Source: Streptomyces spororaveus (GTDB lineage Bacteria; Actinomycetota; Actinomycetes; Streptomycetales; Streptomycetaceae). From it: 64,000 nt of DNA. Shown piece after piece: positions 47,721-56,625 of this stretch (its first letter is position 1; the number at the start of each line of letters is the position of its first letter). The notes below the pieces were generated by a model, which was not told the DNA's origin, did not search any database, and was given only the letters and a program-made list of their open reading frames with translations. Location: the NCBI RefSeq assembly GCF_016755875.1, contig NZ_BNED01000005.1, forward strand, positions 5,160,001 through 5,224,000. The letters run 5' to 3'. A program made the translations under genes and the position numbers.

Positions 47721-49106
47721 ATGAGCACCACGGAGCGTCCCAGGATCCTCGTTGTAGGAGGTGGGTACGTAGGCCTGTACGCAGCCAAGCGCATCATGAA
47801 GAAGATGCGCTACGGCGAGGCGACCGTCACGGTCGTCGACCCGCGCTCGTACATGACCTACCAGCCCTTCCTCCCTGAAGTGGCCGCAGGCAGCATCTCG
47901 CCTCGGCACGTCGTCGTCCCGCTGCGACGCGTGCTGCCCAAGGCAGAGGTTCTCACCGGCCGGGTCACCAGCATCGACCAGGACCGCAAGGTCGCCGTCG
48001 TCACGCCGCTGGTCGGCGAGGCGTACGAGCTGCCCTTCGACTACCTGGTGATCGCGCTCGGCGCCGTCTCCCGCACCTTCCCGATCCCCGGCCTCGCCGA
48101 ACAGGGCATCGGTATGAAGGGCGTCGAAGAGGGCATCGGCCTGCGCAACCACGTCCTCGAACAGCTCGACAAGGCCGAGTCCACGACGGACGAGAACGTC
48201 CGCCGCAAGGCCCTCACCTTCGTCTTCGTCGGCGGCGGCTTCGCCGGTGCGGAGACCATCGGCGAGGTCGAGGACATGGCCCGGGACGCCGCGAAGTACT
48301 ACTCCACGATCAAGCGCGAGGACATGCGCTTCATCCTGGTCGACGCGGCCGACAAGATCCTTCCCGAGGTCGGGCCCAAGCTCGGCACCTGGGGCAAGGA
48401 GCACCTGGAGTCGCGCGGCATCGAGATCTACCTCAGCACCTCCATGGACTCCTGCGTGGACGGCCGCGTGGTGCTGAAGAACGGCCTCGAGGTCGACTCC
48501 AACACCATCGTGTGGACCGCCGGCGTCAAGCCGAACCCGGTGCTGGCCCGCTACGGCCTGCCGCTGGGCCCCCGCGGCCACGTGGACGCCCAGCCGACCC
48601 TCCAGGTCACGGGCACGGACTACATCTGGACCGCCGGCGACAACGCCCAGGTTCCGGACGTCGCCTCCCGCAAGGCCGGCGTCGAGAACGCCTGGTGCCC
48701 GCCGAACGCCCAGCACGCGCTGCGTCAGGCCAAGGTCCTCGGCGACAACGTCATCTCGGGCATGCGGGGCTTCCCGCAGGCCGAGTACTCGCACTCCAAC
48801 AAGGGTGCGGTGGCGGGCCTCGGCCTCCACAAGGGCGTCGCGATGATCGTCATGGGCAAGACGAAGATCAAGCTCAAGGGTCGGCTGGCCTGGTACATGC
48901 ACCGTGGCTACCACGGCATGGCCATGCCGACCTGGAACCGCAAGATCCGCGTCTTCGCCGACTGGACCCTCGCGATGTTCCTCAAGCGCGAGGTCGTCTC
49001 CCTCGGTGCGCTGGAGACGCCGCGCGAGGAGTTCTACGAGGCCGCCAAGCCGGCGCCGGCCCCGGCAGCCGCCGCTGCCCCGGCCGCGAAGGCCAAGGCC
49101 TCCTGA
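47721..49106 (+). CDS. ndh: Type II NADH dehydrogenase
   Basis: 461 residues. Oxidises NADH and reduces menaquinone without pumping protons, at the membrane face. FAD Rossmann motif VVGGGYVGLYAAKRI, NAD motif FVFVGGGFAGAETIGEV, and FAD-binding WTAGDNAQVPD. The C-terminal about 100 residues are hydrophobic/basic (RLAWYMHRGYHGMAMPTW), the membrane-anchoring end, then an Ala/Pro/Lys tail. ATG 47721 starts MSTTERPRILVVGGG; no ribosome-binding site, so it may be leaderless. Confidence 0.93.
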   Translation: MSTTERPRILVVGGGYVGLYAAKRIMKKMRYGEATVTVVDPRSYMTYQPFLPEVAAGSISPRHVVVPLRRVLPKAEVLTGRVTSIDQDRKVAVVTPLVGEAYELPFDYLVIALGAVSRTFPIPGLAEQGIGMKGVEEGIGLRNHVLEQLDKAESTTDENVRRKALTFVFVGGGFAGAETIGEVEDMARDAAKYYSTIKREDMRFILVDAADKILPEVGPKLGTWGKEHLESRGIEIYLSTSMDSCVDGRVVLKNGLEVDSNTIVWTAGVKPNPVLARYGLPLGPRGHVDAQPTLQVTGTDYIWTAGDNAQVPDVASRKAGVENAWCPPNAQHALRQAKVLGDNVISGMRGFPQAEYSHSNKGAVAGLGLHKGVAMIVMGKTKIKLKGRLAWYMHRGYHGMAMPTWNRKIRVFADWTLAMFLKREVVSLGALETPREEFYEAAKPAPAPAAAAAPAAKAKAS

Positions 49107-49182
49107 CCGGTCCTCCCGGCAGGACCTGAGCTCCACCGCTTCACACTGCTCCATCTGCTTCACCTGTACGACCTGTACGACC

Positions 49183-49226
49183 CCGAAGGGGCCGCCCGCC
49201 ATCCGTGGTGCGGGCGGCCCCTTCGG
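49183..49226. terminator. Terminator after ndh
   Basis: Perfect 17-bp stem CCGAAGGGGCCGCCCGC / GCGGGCGGCCCCTTCGG, 10-nt loop. Confidence 0.93.
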
Positions 49227-49284
49227 CGTACCCGGGGCCAGGGATGGGTAGACGGAGGGGTCGGAGCTTTTGTGGAGGTGCGCC

Positions 49285-50685
49285 ATGACCGACGCCGCGC
49301 CGCGGCTCGCCGTTGTTGCCGAGACCCTGCTGGGTGCCCCGCTGCCGGTACGCGTGCGGGCCTGGGACGGCAGCGAGGCCGGCCCGCCCGACGGCCCCGT
49401 GCTCGTCATCCACGACCGTCGCGCCGTGCGGCGGATGCTCTGGAGGCCCGGCGAGCTGGGGCTGGCCCGGGCGTGGGTGGCGGGCGAACTGACGGTCGAA
49501 GGAAGTCTGTTCGACCTGCTGGACCGGGTGGCGGGCCTGCTCTGGGAACGCGAGCCGGACCTCCCGCCCGTCGGCCCCACCGTCTCCACGGCCCAGGGCG
49601 GGCCCGGCCCGCTCGCCTCCCTCGGGAACATCGCCCGCCGCGCCGGCCTGCCTCCGCTCTCCGGCCTGCCCGGGGCGCGGTGGCGCGACGCCGCCCACCG
49701 GGCCGCCGCACGCGAGCTGATCGCCCTCGCCGGACCGCTGCCGCCGCCCCCGCCCCCCGCCGAGGAGGCGCCCCGGCGGGGCGGAGCGCGCCACAGCAAG
49801 AGCCGCGACCGCCGGGCCGTCAGCCACCACTACGACGTCGGCAACGACTTCTACGAACGGGTCCTGGGCCCCTCGATGGTGTACTCCTGCGCCTACTGGA
49901 GCCCCGGCTCCACCCTGGAGCGGGCCCAGCGCGACAAGCTCGACCTGGTCTGCCGCAAGCTCGCCCTGCGGCCCGGGGACCGCCTGCTCGACGTCGGCTG
50001 CGGCTGGGGCTCCATGGCGCTGCACGCCGCCCGCGAGTACGGCGTCCGGGTCACCGGCGTCACGCTCTCCCGCGAGCAGGCCGTGTACGCCCGTAAACGG
50101 GTCGCGGACGAGGGACTGACCGACCTGGTGGACATCCGGATCCAGGACTACCGGGACGTCAAGGACGGGCCGTACGACGCCGTTTCCTCCATCGGGATGG
50201 CCGAACACGTCGGCTCCGACCGCTACCGGGAGTACGCCCGCACCCTGCACGCCCTGCTGCGGCCCGGCGGGCGGCTGCTGAACCACCAGATCGCCCGCCC
50301 CCCGGAGCCGGACGAGGAGGCGTACCGGATCGACGAGTTCATCGACGCCTACGTCTTCCCCGACGGGGAGCTCTCCCCGCTCGGCACCACGGTCGGCGAA
50401 CTGGAGCGGGCCGGCTTCGAGGTCCGCGACGTGGAGGCGCTGCGCGAGCACTACGGGCTGACCCTGCGGGCCTGGGTGGCCCGGCTGGAGGAGCACTGGG
50501 CCGAGGCGGTACGGCTGACCTCGCCCGGCCGGGCCCGGGTCTGGCAGCTCTACATGGCGGCCTGCGCGCTCGGCTTCGAGCGGGGCAGGCTCGGGGTCAA
50601 CCAGGTGCTCGCGGTGCGGCCCACGGCGTCCGGGGACGCCCGGCTGCCGCTGCGGCTGCGCACCTGGGACGCAGAAACGGTCTAG
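49285..50685 (+). CDS. Cyclopropane-fatty-acyl-phospholipid synthase-like methyltransferase
   Basis: 466 residues. An N-terminal lipid-binding domain (about 10-130) and a C-terminal SAM-dependent methyltransferase: HHYDVGNDFYERVLG, LDVGCGWGSMALHAA and IGMAEHVG are typical of Cfa/CmaA/MmaA enzymes. Methylates unsaturated membrane lipids to cyclopropane or branched chains. Its substrates would be made by desaturases such as that at the window start. ATG 49285 has GTGGAGG upstream. Preceded and followed by strong terminators, so it is monocistronic. Confidence 0.9.
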   Translation: MTDAAPRLAVVAETLLGAPLPVRVRAWDGSEAGPPDGPVLVIHDRRAVRRMLWRPGELGLARAWVAGELTVEGSLFDLLDRVAGLLWEREPDLPPVGPTVSTAQGGPGPLASLGNIARRAGLPPLSGLPGARWRDAAHRAAARELIALAGPLPPPPPPAEEAPRRGGARHSKSRDRRAVSHHYDVGNDFYERVLGPSMVYSCAYWSPGSTLERAQRDKLDLVCRKLALRPGDRLLDVGCGWGSMALHAAREYGVRVTGVTLSREQAVYARKRVADEGLTDLVDIRIQDYRDVKDGPYDAVSSIGMAEHVGSDRYREYARTLHALLRPGGRLLNHQIARPPEPDEEAYRIDEFIDAYVFPDGELSPLGTTVGELERAGFEVRDVEALREHYGLTLRAWVARLEEHWAEAVRLTSPGRARVWQLYMAACALGFERGRLGVNQVLAVRPTASGDARLPLRLRTWDAETV

Positions 50686-50695
50686 CAGCACGGAA

Positions 50696-50765
50696 CGGCG
50701 GCGGGACGGGAACGCGGAAGGCCCCGGGGCGATGCCCCGGGGCCTTCCGTACGGTCCCGCCGCCG
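50696..50765. terminator. Compound bidirectional terminator
   Basis: Inner stem GGAAGGCCCCGGGGC / GCCCCGGGGCCTTCC (50716-50748, 3-nt loop) within an outer 12-bp stem (50696-50707 with 50754-50765). Separates the methyltransferase from the convergent ABC permease. Confidence 0.93.
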
Positions 50766-50768
50766 CGG

Positions 50769-53321
50769 CTACTCCGTCTTGATGGCGGTCAGCATGTTCA
50801 GGCGGGCGGCGCTGCGGGCCGGCCACATGGCGGCCAGGACACCGACCACGGCGGCCAGCAGGAGGAAGATGCCGATCCGGTCCCACGGGAGGACCAGTTC
50901 GTAGTTCGGCAGGGACTTCGCCATCGTGGTGCCGACCGCCCAGGCGAGGAAGATGCCGATGGCGACGCCCAGGGCGGCTCCGAAGAGGGAGATCACCACG
51001 GCCTCCAGGCGGATCATGTTCTTGACCCGGCCCCGGTCGAGACCGATCGCCCGCAGCATGCCGATCTCCTGGGTCCGCTCGAAGACGGACATCGCCAGGG
51101 TGTTGACCACACCGAGCACCGAGATGATCAGCGCCATGCCGAGCAGGCCGTACATGACGTTCAGCATGGTGTTGATCATGCCGCCCATCTCGTTGCGCAT
51201 GTCCTGCTGGGTGGCGACGTTGATGGCCGGGTTCTTGCCCAGCGCGTCGACGACCTTCTGCTGGCCGGCCTTGGACGCCCCGCCCTCGACGTTGACGTAG
51301 ACCTCGCTGACCGCGCTCTCCTCGCTGTGCTGGGAGAGGATCTTGTCGTCGAGGACGTACGGGGAGAGCAGGCCCTCCATGTCCTTGTAGACCCCGCCGA
51401 TCCTGAGGGTCTCCTGCTTGCCGTCCTCGTACTTCACCTTGATCGTGGAGCCGGTGTCGAGCTTCTTGCTCTTGGCGGTCTTCTCGGCGACCAGGACCTC
51501 GCCCTTGCCGAGGGAGTCCACCGAGCCGCTGACGGTCTCGATGTTCAGGAGCTGGCCGATGCCGGCCGGGTTGACGCCGGAGGCCGACCGGAAGTCGTCA
51601 CCGACCATGAAGTAGCCGGCCGTCTGCGGGGAGACCGCCTTGATGCCGGGGGTCTTGGCCAGGGTCTCGGTCACCGACCTGTCGAGGTAGCCCATGCCGC
51701 CGGCCATGGAGACCTTGTAGTCGGCCTTGAGCTTCTCGGTGGTCATCCGGTCGACGACCTTGCCGACGGTGATGCCGAGCACCGACAGGGTGGTGACCAG
51801 GGTCAGGCCGATCGCCAGCGAGGCGGCGGTGACGGCGGTGCGGCGCGGGTTGCGGACGGCGTTCTGGGAGGCCAGCTTGCCGGGGATCCCGAACACCGCC
51901 TGCAGCAGCGGGCGGACGGCTCCGATGACCGGCTTCGAGAGCAGCGGCAGCAGCACGATCATGCCGATGAGCATGAAGAACGCGCCCGCACCGATGGTCA
52001 TGCGGCCGTTGTCGCCGCCGGAGGACACACCGAGCACGACCAGGCCGATGCCGATGGCGCTGATGATCGAGCCGATGACGTTGCGCACGACCAGCGACTT
52101 CGCGCTGGCCGGCAGGTGGGCGCTGCCCATGGCGGCGACCGGGGCGATCCTGCCGGTGCGCCAGGCGGGCAGCAGGGCCGCGACCGTCGTGACCTTGATG
52201 CCGATGACCAGGGCCGCGATGACCGTGGCCGGGGCGATGACCAGGTCGCCGCCCGGGAGCTTGGCGCCGAAGGACTCGATCACGGACCGCATGGCGACCG
52301 CCAGGCCGATACCGCTGATCAGGCCGACGACGGCGGACACGGCACCGACGACCAGGGCCTCGGTGAGCACCGAGCGCATGACCTGACCGCGGTTGGCGCC
52401 GACGGCGCGCAGCAGGGCCAGCTCCTTGGTGCGCTGGGTGACCAGCATGGTGAAGGTGTTGTAGATCAGGAAGATGCCGACGAAGAGCGAGATGCCGGCG
52501 AAGACGAGCAGCATGGTGCCCATCTGGCCGAGGCCCTTCTCGATGTCCTTGGCCTGCTTCTCGGCGAGCGCGGCGCCCGTCTGCGCCCTGGTGCCCTTGC
52601 TGTCCACCAGCGGCTTGACGTCGGCGAGCAGCTTCTCGGCGGAGGTGCCGTCCTTGGCCGCGACCGACATCTCCTGGAAGTAGCCGGGCTTGAGGTAGAG
52701 CTCCTGGGCGACCTTGGTCTCGAAGAGCACCAGGCTGCCGCCGGCCTGCACGGCGCCGTCCTCGGTGGTGAAGACACCGGCGAGGGAGTACTCCTTGACC
52801 GGGCCGTTGGTCGCGACGCGCACCTTGTCGCCGACCGCGTACTTGCCCTGGTCCGCCGTCGCCTTGTCGAGCGCGACCTCGTCGGCCTTGACCGGGCCGG
52901 CGCCCGCGACGAAGGTGTAGCGCGGGTCCTTGCCGTCCTTGACGGGCGTGTAGTTGGCGCCCTGGTTGGACCAGCCGGCGCCGATCAGCTTGCCGTTCTC
53001 GTCGCCGACGCCGGCGAAGCCGGTGACGCGGCCGGAGACGGAGGCGACGCCCGGGAGCGCCTTGACCTTGTCGAGGGTGGCCTGGCTCAGGCCGGGCTCG
53101 CCCTCCTTCTCGCCCTTCTCGTTGACGAGCTGTCCGTACGAGGTGACGGAGACGGCCACACCCGCGTAGTCCTTGGCGGACTGGCCGGAGAGGGACTTCT
53201 TGAGGGTGTCGGTGAAGACGAGGGTGCCGGAGACGAAGGCGACGCCGAGGGTGACGGCGAGCACCGTCATCAGCAGCCGGGCCTTGTGCGCGAGGACGTT
53301 GCGCAGGGCTGTACGGAACAT
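50769..53321 (-). CDS. ABC transporter permease, FtsX/MacB type (system 2)
   Basis: 850 residues, same duplicated FtsX layout as the permease at 21163-23748: an N-terminal helix (LLMTVLAVTLGVAFVSGTLVF), extracellular domain (about 45-255), three helices, a second extracellular domain and three helices. Coupling segments RTKELALLRAVG and RTQEIGMLRAIG. Substrate unknown. Paired with the ATPase gene upstream, 55 nt apart. The two systems are paralogues and could export related substrates. Confidence 0.92.
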   Translation of the reverse strand: MFRTALRNVLAHKARLLMTVLAVTLGVAFVSGTLVFTDTLKKSLSGQSAKDYAGVAVSVTSYGQLVNEKGEKEGEPGLSQATLDKVKALPGVASVSGRVTGFAGVGDENGKLIGAGWSNQGANYTPVKDGKDPRYTFVAGAGPVKADEVALDKATADQGKYAVGDKVRVATNGPVKEYSLAGVFTTEDGAVQAGGSLVLFETKVAQELYLKPGYFQEMSVAAKDGTSAEKLLADVKPLVDSKGTRAQTGAALAEKQAKDIEKGLGQMGTMLLVFAGISLFVGIFLIYNTFTMLVTQRTKELALLRAVGANRGQVMRSVLTEALVVGAVSAVVGLISGIGLAVAMRSVIESFGAKLPGGDLVIAPATVIAALVIGIKVTTVAALLPAWRTGRIAPVAAMGSAHLPASAKSLVVRNVIGSIISAIGIGLVVLGVSSGGDNGRMTIGAGAFFMLIGMIVLLPLLSKPVIGAVRPLLQAVFGIPGKLASQNAVRNPRRTAVTAASLAIGLTLVTTLSVLGITVGKVVDRMTTEKLKADYKVSMAGGMGYLDRSVTETLAKTPGIKAVSPQTAGYFMVGDDFRSASGVNPAGIGQLLNIETVSGSVDSLGKGEVLVAEKTAKSKKLDTGSTIKVKYEDGKQETLRIGGVYKDMEGLLSPYVLDDKILSQHSEESAVSEVYVNVEGGASKAGQQKVVDALGKNPAINVATQQDMRNEMGGMINTMLNVMYGLLGMALIISVLGVVNTLAMSVFERTQEIGMLRAIGLDRGRVKNMIRLEAVVISLFGAALGVAIGIFLAWAVGTTMAKSLPNYELVLPWDRIGIFLLLAAVVGVLAAMWPARSAARLNMLTAIKTE

Positions 53322-53376
53322 GGGATTCGAGTCCTGGGGCTGGAAGTCTGGAGGAGGGCTGCGGGGGTGACCCGGA

Positions 53377-54150
53377 TCAGCTCGTGCGGCCCTTGGCGTC
53401 GAAGGCCTTCATGCAGTCCAGCACGCTGTCGGCGGTGGGGCTGAGCATCTCGCGGACGATCTCGCCGTCGGCGAGGAAGATGACGCGGTCCGCGTAGGAG
53501 GCGGCGACCGGGTCGTGGGTGACCATCACCACCGTCTGGCCGAGCTCGCGCACGGAGTTGCGCAGGAAGCCGAGGACCTCGGCGCCGGAGCGGGAGTCGA
53601 GGTTTCCGGTCGGCTCGTCACCGAAGATGATCTCGGGGCGGGAGGCCAGGGCGCGGGCCACCGCCACGCGCTGCTGCTGGCCGCCGGAGAGCTGGGTGGG
53701 CCGGTGGGAGAGGCGCCCGGAGAGGCCGACCATGTCGATCACGGAGTCGAGCCACTGCTTGTCGGGCTTGCGGCCGGCGATGTCCATGGGCAGCGTGATG
53801 TTCTCCAGGGCCGTCAGGGTCGGCAGCAGGTTGAAGGCCTGGAAGATGAAGCCGATCTTGTCCCGGCGGAGCTGGGTGAGCTGCTTGTCCTTGAGGCTGC
53901 CCAGCTCGGTGTCACCGATGCGGACGGAGCCCGCGGAGAAGGTGTCCAGGCCGGCGACGCAGTGCATCAGCGTGGACTTGCCGGAGCCCGAGGGGCCCAT
54001 GATCGCGGTGAACTGCCCCTGCACGAAGTCCACGGTGACGTTGTTGAGGGCGACCACCTGGGTCTCGCCCTGGCCGTACACCTTGGAGAGGCCGGTGGCG
54101 CGGGCGGCCACGGCCTGGGTGGTGTGCGGGGCGTAGTTCATGGTGGTCAC
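53377..54150 (-). CDS. ABC transporter ATP-binding protein, MacB/LolD type (system 2)
   Basis: 257 residues. Walker A GPSGSGKST, LSGGQQQRVAVARAL signature, Walker B IIFGDEPTGNLD and VMVTHDPVAAS. Very similar to system 1 along its whole length. GTG 54150 is chosen for GAGGAG 7 nt upstream; a later ATG three codons on and an upstream ATG are weaker. First gene of the two-gene minus-strand operon. Confidence 0.93.
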   Translation of the reverse strand: MTTMNYAPHTTQAVAARATGLSKVYGQGETQVVALNNVTVDFVQGQFTAIMGPSGSGKSTLMHCVAGLDTFSAGSVRIGDTELGSLKDKQLTQLRRDKIGFIFQAFNLLPTLTALENITLPMDIAGRKPDKQWLDSVIDMVGLSGRLSHRPTQLSGGQQQRVAVARALASRPEIIFGDEPTGNLDSRSGAEVLGFLRNSVRELGQTVVMVTHDPVAASYADRVIFLADGEIVREMLSPTADSVLDCMKAFDAKGRTS

Positions 54151-54487
54151 GGGACGGCTCCTCGGTCTGCGGTGCGGGGACGTTTCCATCCTCACCGCGG
54201 GTACCCCCGCTCCGGATCAGCCGCCGTGCCTGTTCCTCGGCCCACTGGAGTCTGACGGCGGGCGGGTCCGTGTCCTCCTCTGGTATGACAGGAGCCTGAT
54301 CGGCGTGGGTGGCCCGGGGTGACCCGGGGTGGCGGGGAGGGTGGCGCGGGGGGTGGCGGAGGCCATCGAAATCCCGTCATTCCCGTACAGGTGATGATCG
54401 GCGTCCAGAACGGGCCGACCGTGCATTCTCGGCCCTGACGAACCCTCAAGCGCCAATAAAATCAGACAACATCGGAAAGTTCGCAGG
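54151..54487. other. Intergenic region upstream of bldA and the ABC operon
   Basis: 337 bp. Contains short GC-rich direct repeats (GGGGTGACCCGGGGTGGCGG at about 54315) and no supported gene. A minus-strand open frame from 54758 to 54462 is antisense to the tRNA and not coding. Confidence 0.4.
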
Positions 54488-54515
54488 TTGGCAGGGGGAG
54501 CGATCCGGATAGGCT
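54488..54515 (+). promoter_or_regulatory. bldA promoter
   Basis: TTGGCA (54488-54493), spacer 16, TAGGCT (54510-54515); predicted start near 54522, giving a leader of about 37 nt before the tRNA. Confidence 0.6.
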
Positions 54516-54558
54516 CGGCTCAGCGTTCAAGGCTTTGTAACGGGGGCCGCCACGCCTT

Positions 54559-54643
54559 GCCCGGATGGTGGAATGCAGACACGGCGAGCTTAAACCTCGC
54601 TGGCCTTCGGGCCGTGCCGGTTCAAGTCCGGCTCCGGGCACCA
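54559..54643 (+). tRNA. bldA: tRNA-Leu (anticodon UAA), bldA
   Basis: 85 nt including an encoded 3' CCA. Acceptor GCCCGGA/TCCGGGC; anticodon stem GCGAG/CTCGC with loop CTTAAAC, anticodon TAA; long variable arm; T-loop TTCAAGT. In Streptomyces this is the only tRNA reading the rare UUA codon, and its maturation gates morphological development and antibiotic production. Only one TTA codon (18235-18237) was found in this window's annotated genes. Confidence 0.95.
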
Positions 54644-54984
54644 TCAATGGCACGGCGCCCGGCCCGGCAGCCCCGATCCTCCCGGGACGTGACCACTCCG
54701 GAGATCGGGAACACGGGGAGCACGCGCGTCGCCCGCACCCCGGCGACGACGTCAACAAGGCGGTCGGCCACCGCCCGCCGCACCGGGTGAACAGCGCCCC
54801 GCCCCGGCCGATCCGGTTTCCGGGGGCGGGTCGCCGCCGAACGGGGGCCGTGTGGATCCGGCGGCTTTATTTACTGCGGCCCGGCCCGGCCTCTCCTAAG
54901 ATCCTCCTCCAGCAGTAGGGTGCTTTCTTTGCGAGCGCATTACTCTTGATGCAAGGCCGCGCTCGGTGGCCACGGAGGAGTGAG
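54644..54984. other. Intergenic region after bldA
   Basis: 341 bp up to the Bax-inhibitor gene. An AT-richer patch near 54865-54955 has TAAGAT (54897-54902) and TACTCT-like hexamers that could be the next gene's promoter. No clear bldA terminator hairpin or gene seen. Confidence 0.35.
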
Positions 54985-55833
54985 ATGAGGAGCAGTAACC
55001 CGGTCTTCTCGCGACGGGGGTTCAGCCGCGACAACGGTGGCTATGCGGGCTTTGACGCGCAGCCGCAGCAGGCCGGGACCAACCCGTACGCGACCAACCC
55101 GTACGCGGCCGACCCGACCACCGGCATGCCGCAGGCCCCGGCCCGCGCCAACGTGATGACCATGGACGACGTCGTGAGCCGTACGGCCATGACGCTCGGC
55201 ACGCTCATCGTGACGGCCGCGCTCGCCTGGGCGGTGCTGCCGGTCGACCCGGCCAACCTCGGCCCTTCGTACGCCATCGGCGTCGGCGCCGGTCTCGTCG
55301 CCTTCGTCCTGGTGATCATCCAGTCGTTCAAACGCAAGCCCGTCCCGGGCCTGATCCTGGCCTACGCGGCGTTCGAGGGTGTCTTCCTCGGCGTCATCAG
55401 CGCGACCGTGAGCACCTACGTCGGCCCCGGCGTCGTCATGCAGGCCGTGATGGGCACGATGTGCGTCTTCGCCGCCGTGCTCTTCGCGTACAAGATGCGC
55501 TGGATCCGCGTCACCCGCCGCTTCTACGGCTTCGTGATGGCGGCGACGATGGGCTTCATCCTGCTGATGCTCGTGAACACGCTGTTCGCGGTCTTCGGCG
55601 GCGGTGACGGCCTCGGCTTCCGCAGCGGCGGCCTCGGCCTCCTGTTCGGTGCCATCGGTGTCATCCTCGGCGCCTGCTTCCTCGCCCTCGACTTCAAGCA
55701 GGTCGAGGACGGCATCGCCTACGGTGCCCCCCGCGAGGAGGCCTGGCTCGCGGCCTTCGCCCTGACCATGACCCTGGTCTGGATCTACGTCGAGATGCTG
55801 CGCATCTTCTCGATCCTCTCGGGCGACGACTAG
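54985..55833 (+). CDS. Bax inhibitor-1 / YccA family membrane protein
   Basis: 282 residues. A Gln/Pro/Asn-rich cytosolic leader (NPYATNPYAAD repeats) of about 55 residues, then seven hydrophobic helices. The conserved helix 6-7 region has FKQVEDGIAYGAPREEAWLAAFALTMTLVWIYVEMLRI. Family members are pH-sensitive Ca2+ leak channels. ATG 54985 has GGAGGAG upstream. A 17-bp terminator follows. Confidence 0.93.
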   Translation: MRSSNPVFSRRGFSRDNGGYAGFDAQPQQAGTNPYATNPYAADPTTGMPQAPARANVMTMDDVVSRTAMTLGTLIVTAALAWAVLPVDPANLGPSYAIGVGAGLVAFVLVIIQSFKRKPVPGLILAYAAFEGVFLGVISATVSTYVGPGVVMQAVMGTMCVFAAVLFAYKMRWIRVTRRFYGFVMAATMGFILLMLVNTLFAVFGGGDGLGFRSGGLGLLFGAIGVILGACFLALDFKQVEDGIAYGAPREEAWLAAFALTMTLVWIYVEMLRIFSILSGDD

Positions 55834-55874
55834 CAGGACCCGCGGGCCGGCCACCGGCCCGCGCGCACGGCATG

Positions 55875-55913
55875 GGGAAGGCCCCGCGAGCACACCGCTC
55901 GCGGGGCCTTCCC
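55875..55913. terminator. Terminator between Bax-inhibitor and DUF4287 genes
   Basis: Perfect 17-bp stem GGGAAGGCCCCGCGAGC / GCTCGCGGGGCCTTCCC, 5-nt loop. Confidence 0.93.
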
Positions 55914-55954
55914 GCATCCAGGGGGTACGGGACACGGGGTCGGGGGAGGAGGGC

Positions 55955-56185
55955 TCAGCCGAACCGGCGTGCGGCTCTGCGCAGGTCGTACTCGTGGATG
56001 ATCGCCTTGGCCTGGCCGTACGACAGCTCGTGCGCGCCGCGCAGCCAGCTGACCTTCTCCTCGAACCGGACGAGTGAGGGGCCTTCGTCCACGGTGCGGA
56101 GCCAGTCGGACACGTCACGACCGGTGGTCAGGGGGATTCTGTCGATCATGTTGCGGTGGGTCTGTTCGGAGAACTCTACGGACAT
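55955..56185 (-). CDS. Small DUF4287-like protein
   Basis: 76 residues: MIDRIPLTTGRDVSDWLRTV, then LSYGQAKAIIHEYDLRRAARR. Matches the DUF4287 pattern (Gly-Arg-x-(L/V)-x-x-W at the start, A-x-x-I-(V/I)-HEYD near the end). Cytosolic, helical, function unknown. Divergent from a small conserved protein. Confidence 0.78.
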   Translation of the reverse strand: MSVEFSEQTHRNMIDRIPLTTGRDVSDWLRTVDEGPSLVRFEEKVSWLRGAHELSYGQAKAIIHEYDLRRAARRFG

Positions 56186-56248
56186 GGGCGCCTCCGGAGG
56201 TATCGCCGTGCTGTTCTCTTCACGCCACCGTGCCGGAGAGTTCGCCCG

Positions 56249-56279
56249 TTGGCAATGGTGCCCGGGCGGCGCGTAAGGT
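56249..56279 (+). promoter_or_regulatory. Leaderless promoter
   Basis: TTGGCA (56249-56254), spacer 19, TAAGGT (56274-56279), which is 7 nt before the GTG of the next gene. Confidence 0.55.
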
Positions 56280-56286
56280 CGGCCGG

Positions 56287-56625
56287 GTGCTTGATACTTC
56301 GCCCCTGACCGCCGTCGTGGAACGTTTCGCCGACCGGCTGCGGGCCGCGCCGCAGAGCCGCCTGCAGCAGGGCGCCGCCGCCGCGGCGCTGGACCTGGCC
56401 CGCGAACTCTCCGTACGGGCCCAGCGGATCGAGACGCCCGGGCGGGAGCCGAAGGAAGTGCCGGACGCCGGCATCTTCGTGGTCGGCGATCAGGTGGCGG
56501 TGACCGGGCTGGACCTCGCCGAGGCCCTGCGCGCCGCGGCCCCGGACGGCGCGAAGGCCCCGTCCGAGGTGCTGGACGAGGCCGTGCGGCTGGTGGAGCA
56601 GGCGGAAGTCAGAGCGATGCGATGA
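56287..56625 (+). CDS. Small conserved hypothetical protein
   Basis: 112 residues, mostly helical and Ala/Arg/Glu-rich: FADRLRAAPQSRLQQGAAA, then DAGIFVVGDQVAVTGLDL and EVLDEAVRLVEQAE. No recognised domain. GTG 56287 is likely leaderless. Its last 17 nt overlap the convergent gene below. Unknown function. Confidence 0.68.
   Translation: MLDTSPLTAVVERFADRLRAAPQSRLQQGAAAAALDLARELSVRAQRIETPGREPKEVPDAGIFVVGDQVAVTGLDLAEALRAAAPDGAKAPSEVLDEAVRLVEQAEVRAMR

Noticed and set aside
54462..54758. Small minus-strand protein with a VPGAGLEPARPEG stretch
   Set aside because: Read antisense through the bldA tRNA; peptides of this type are a well-known tRNA-derived false protein.
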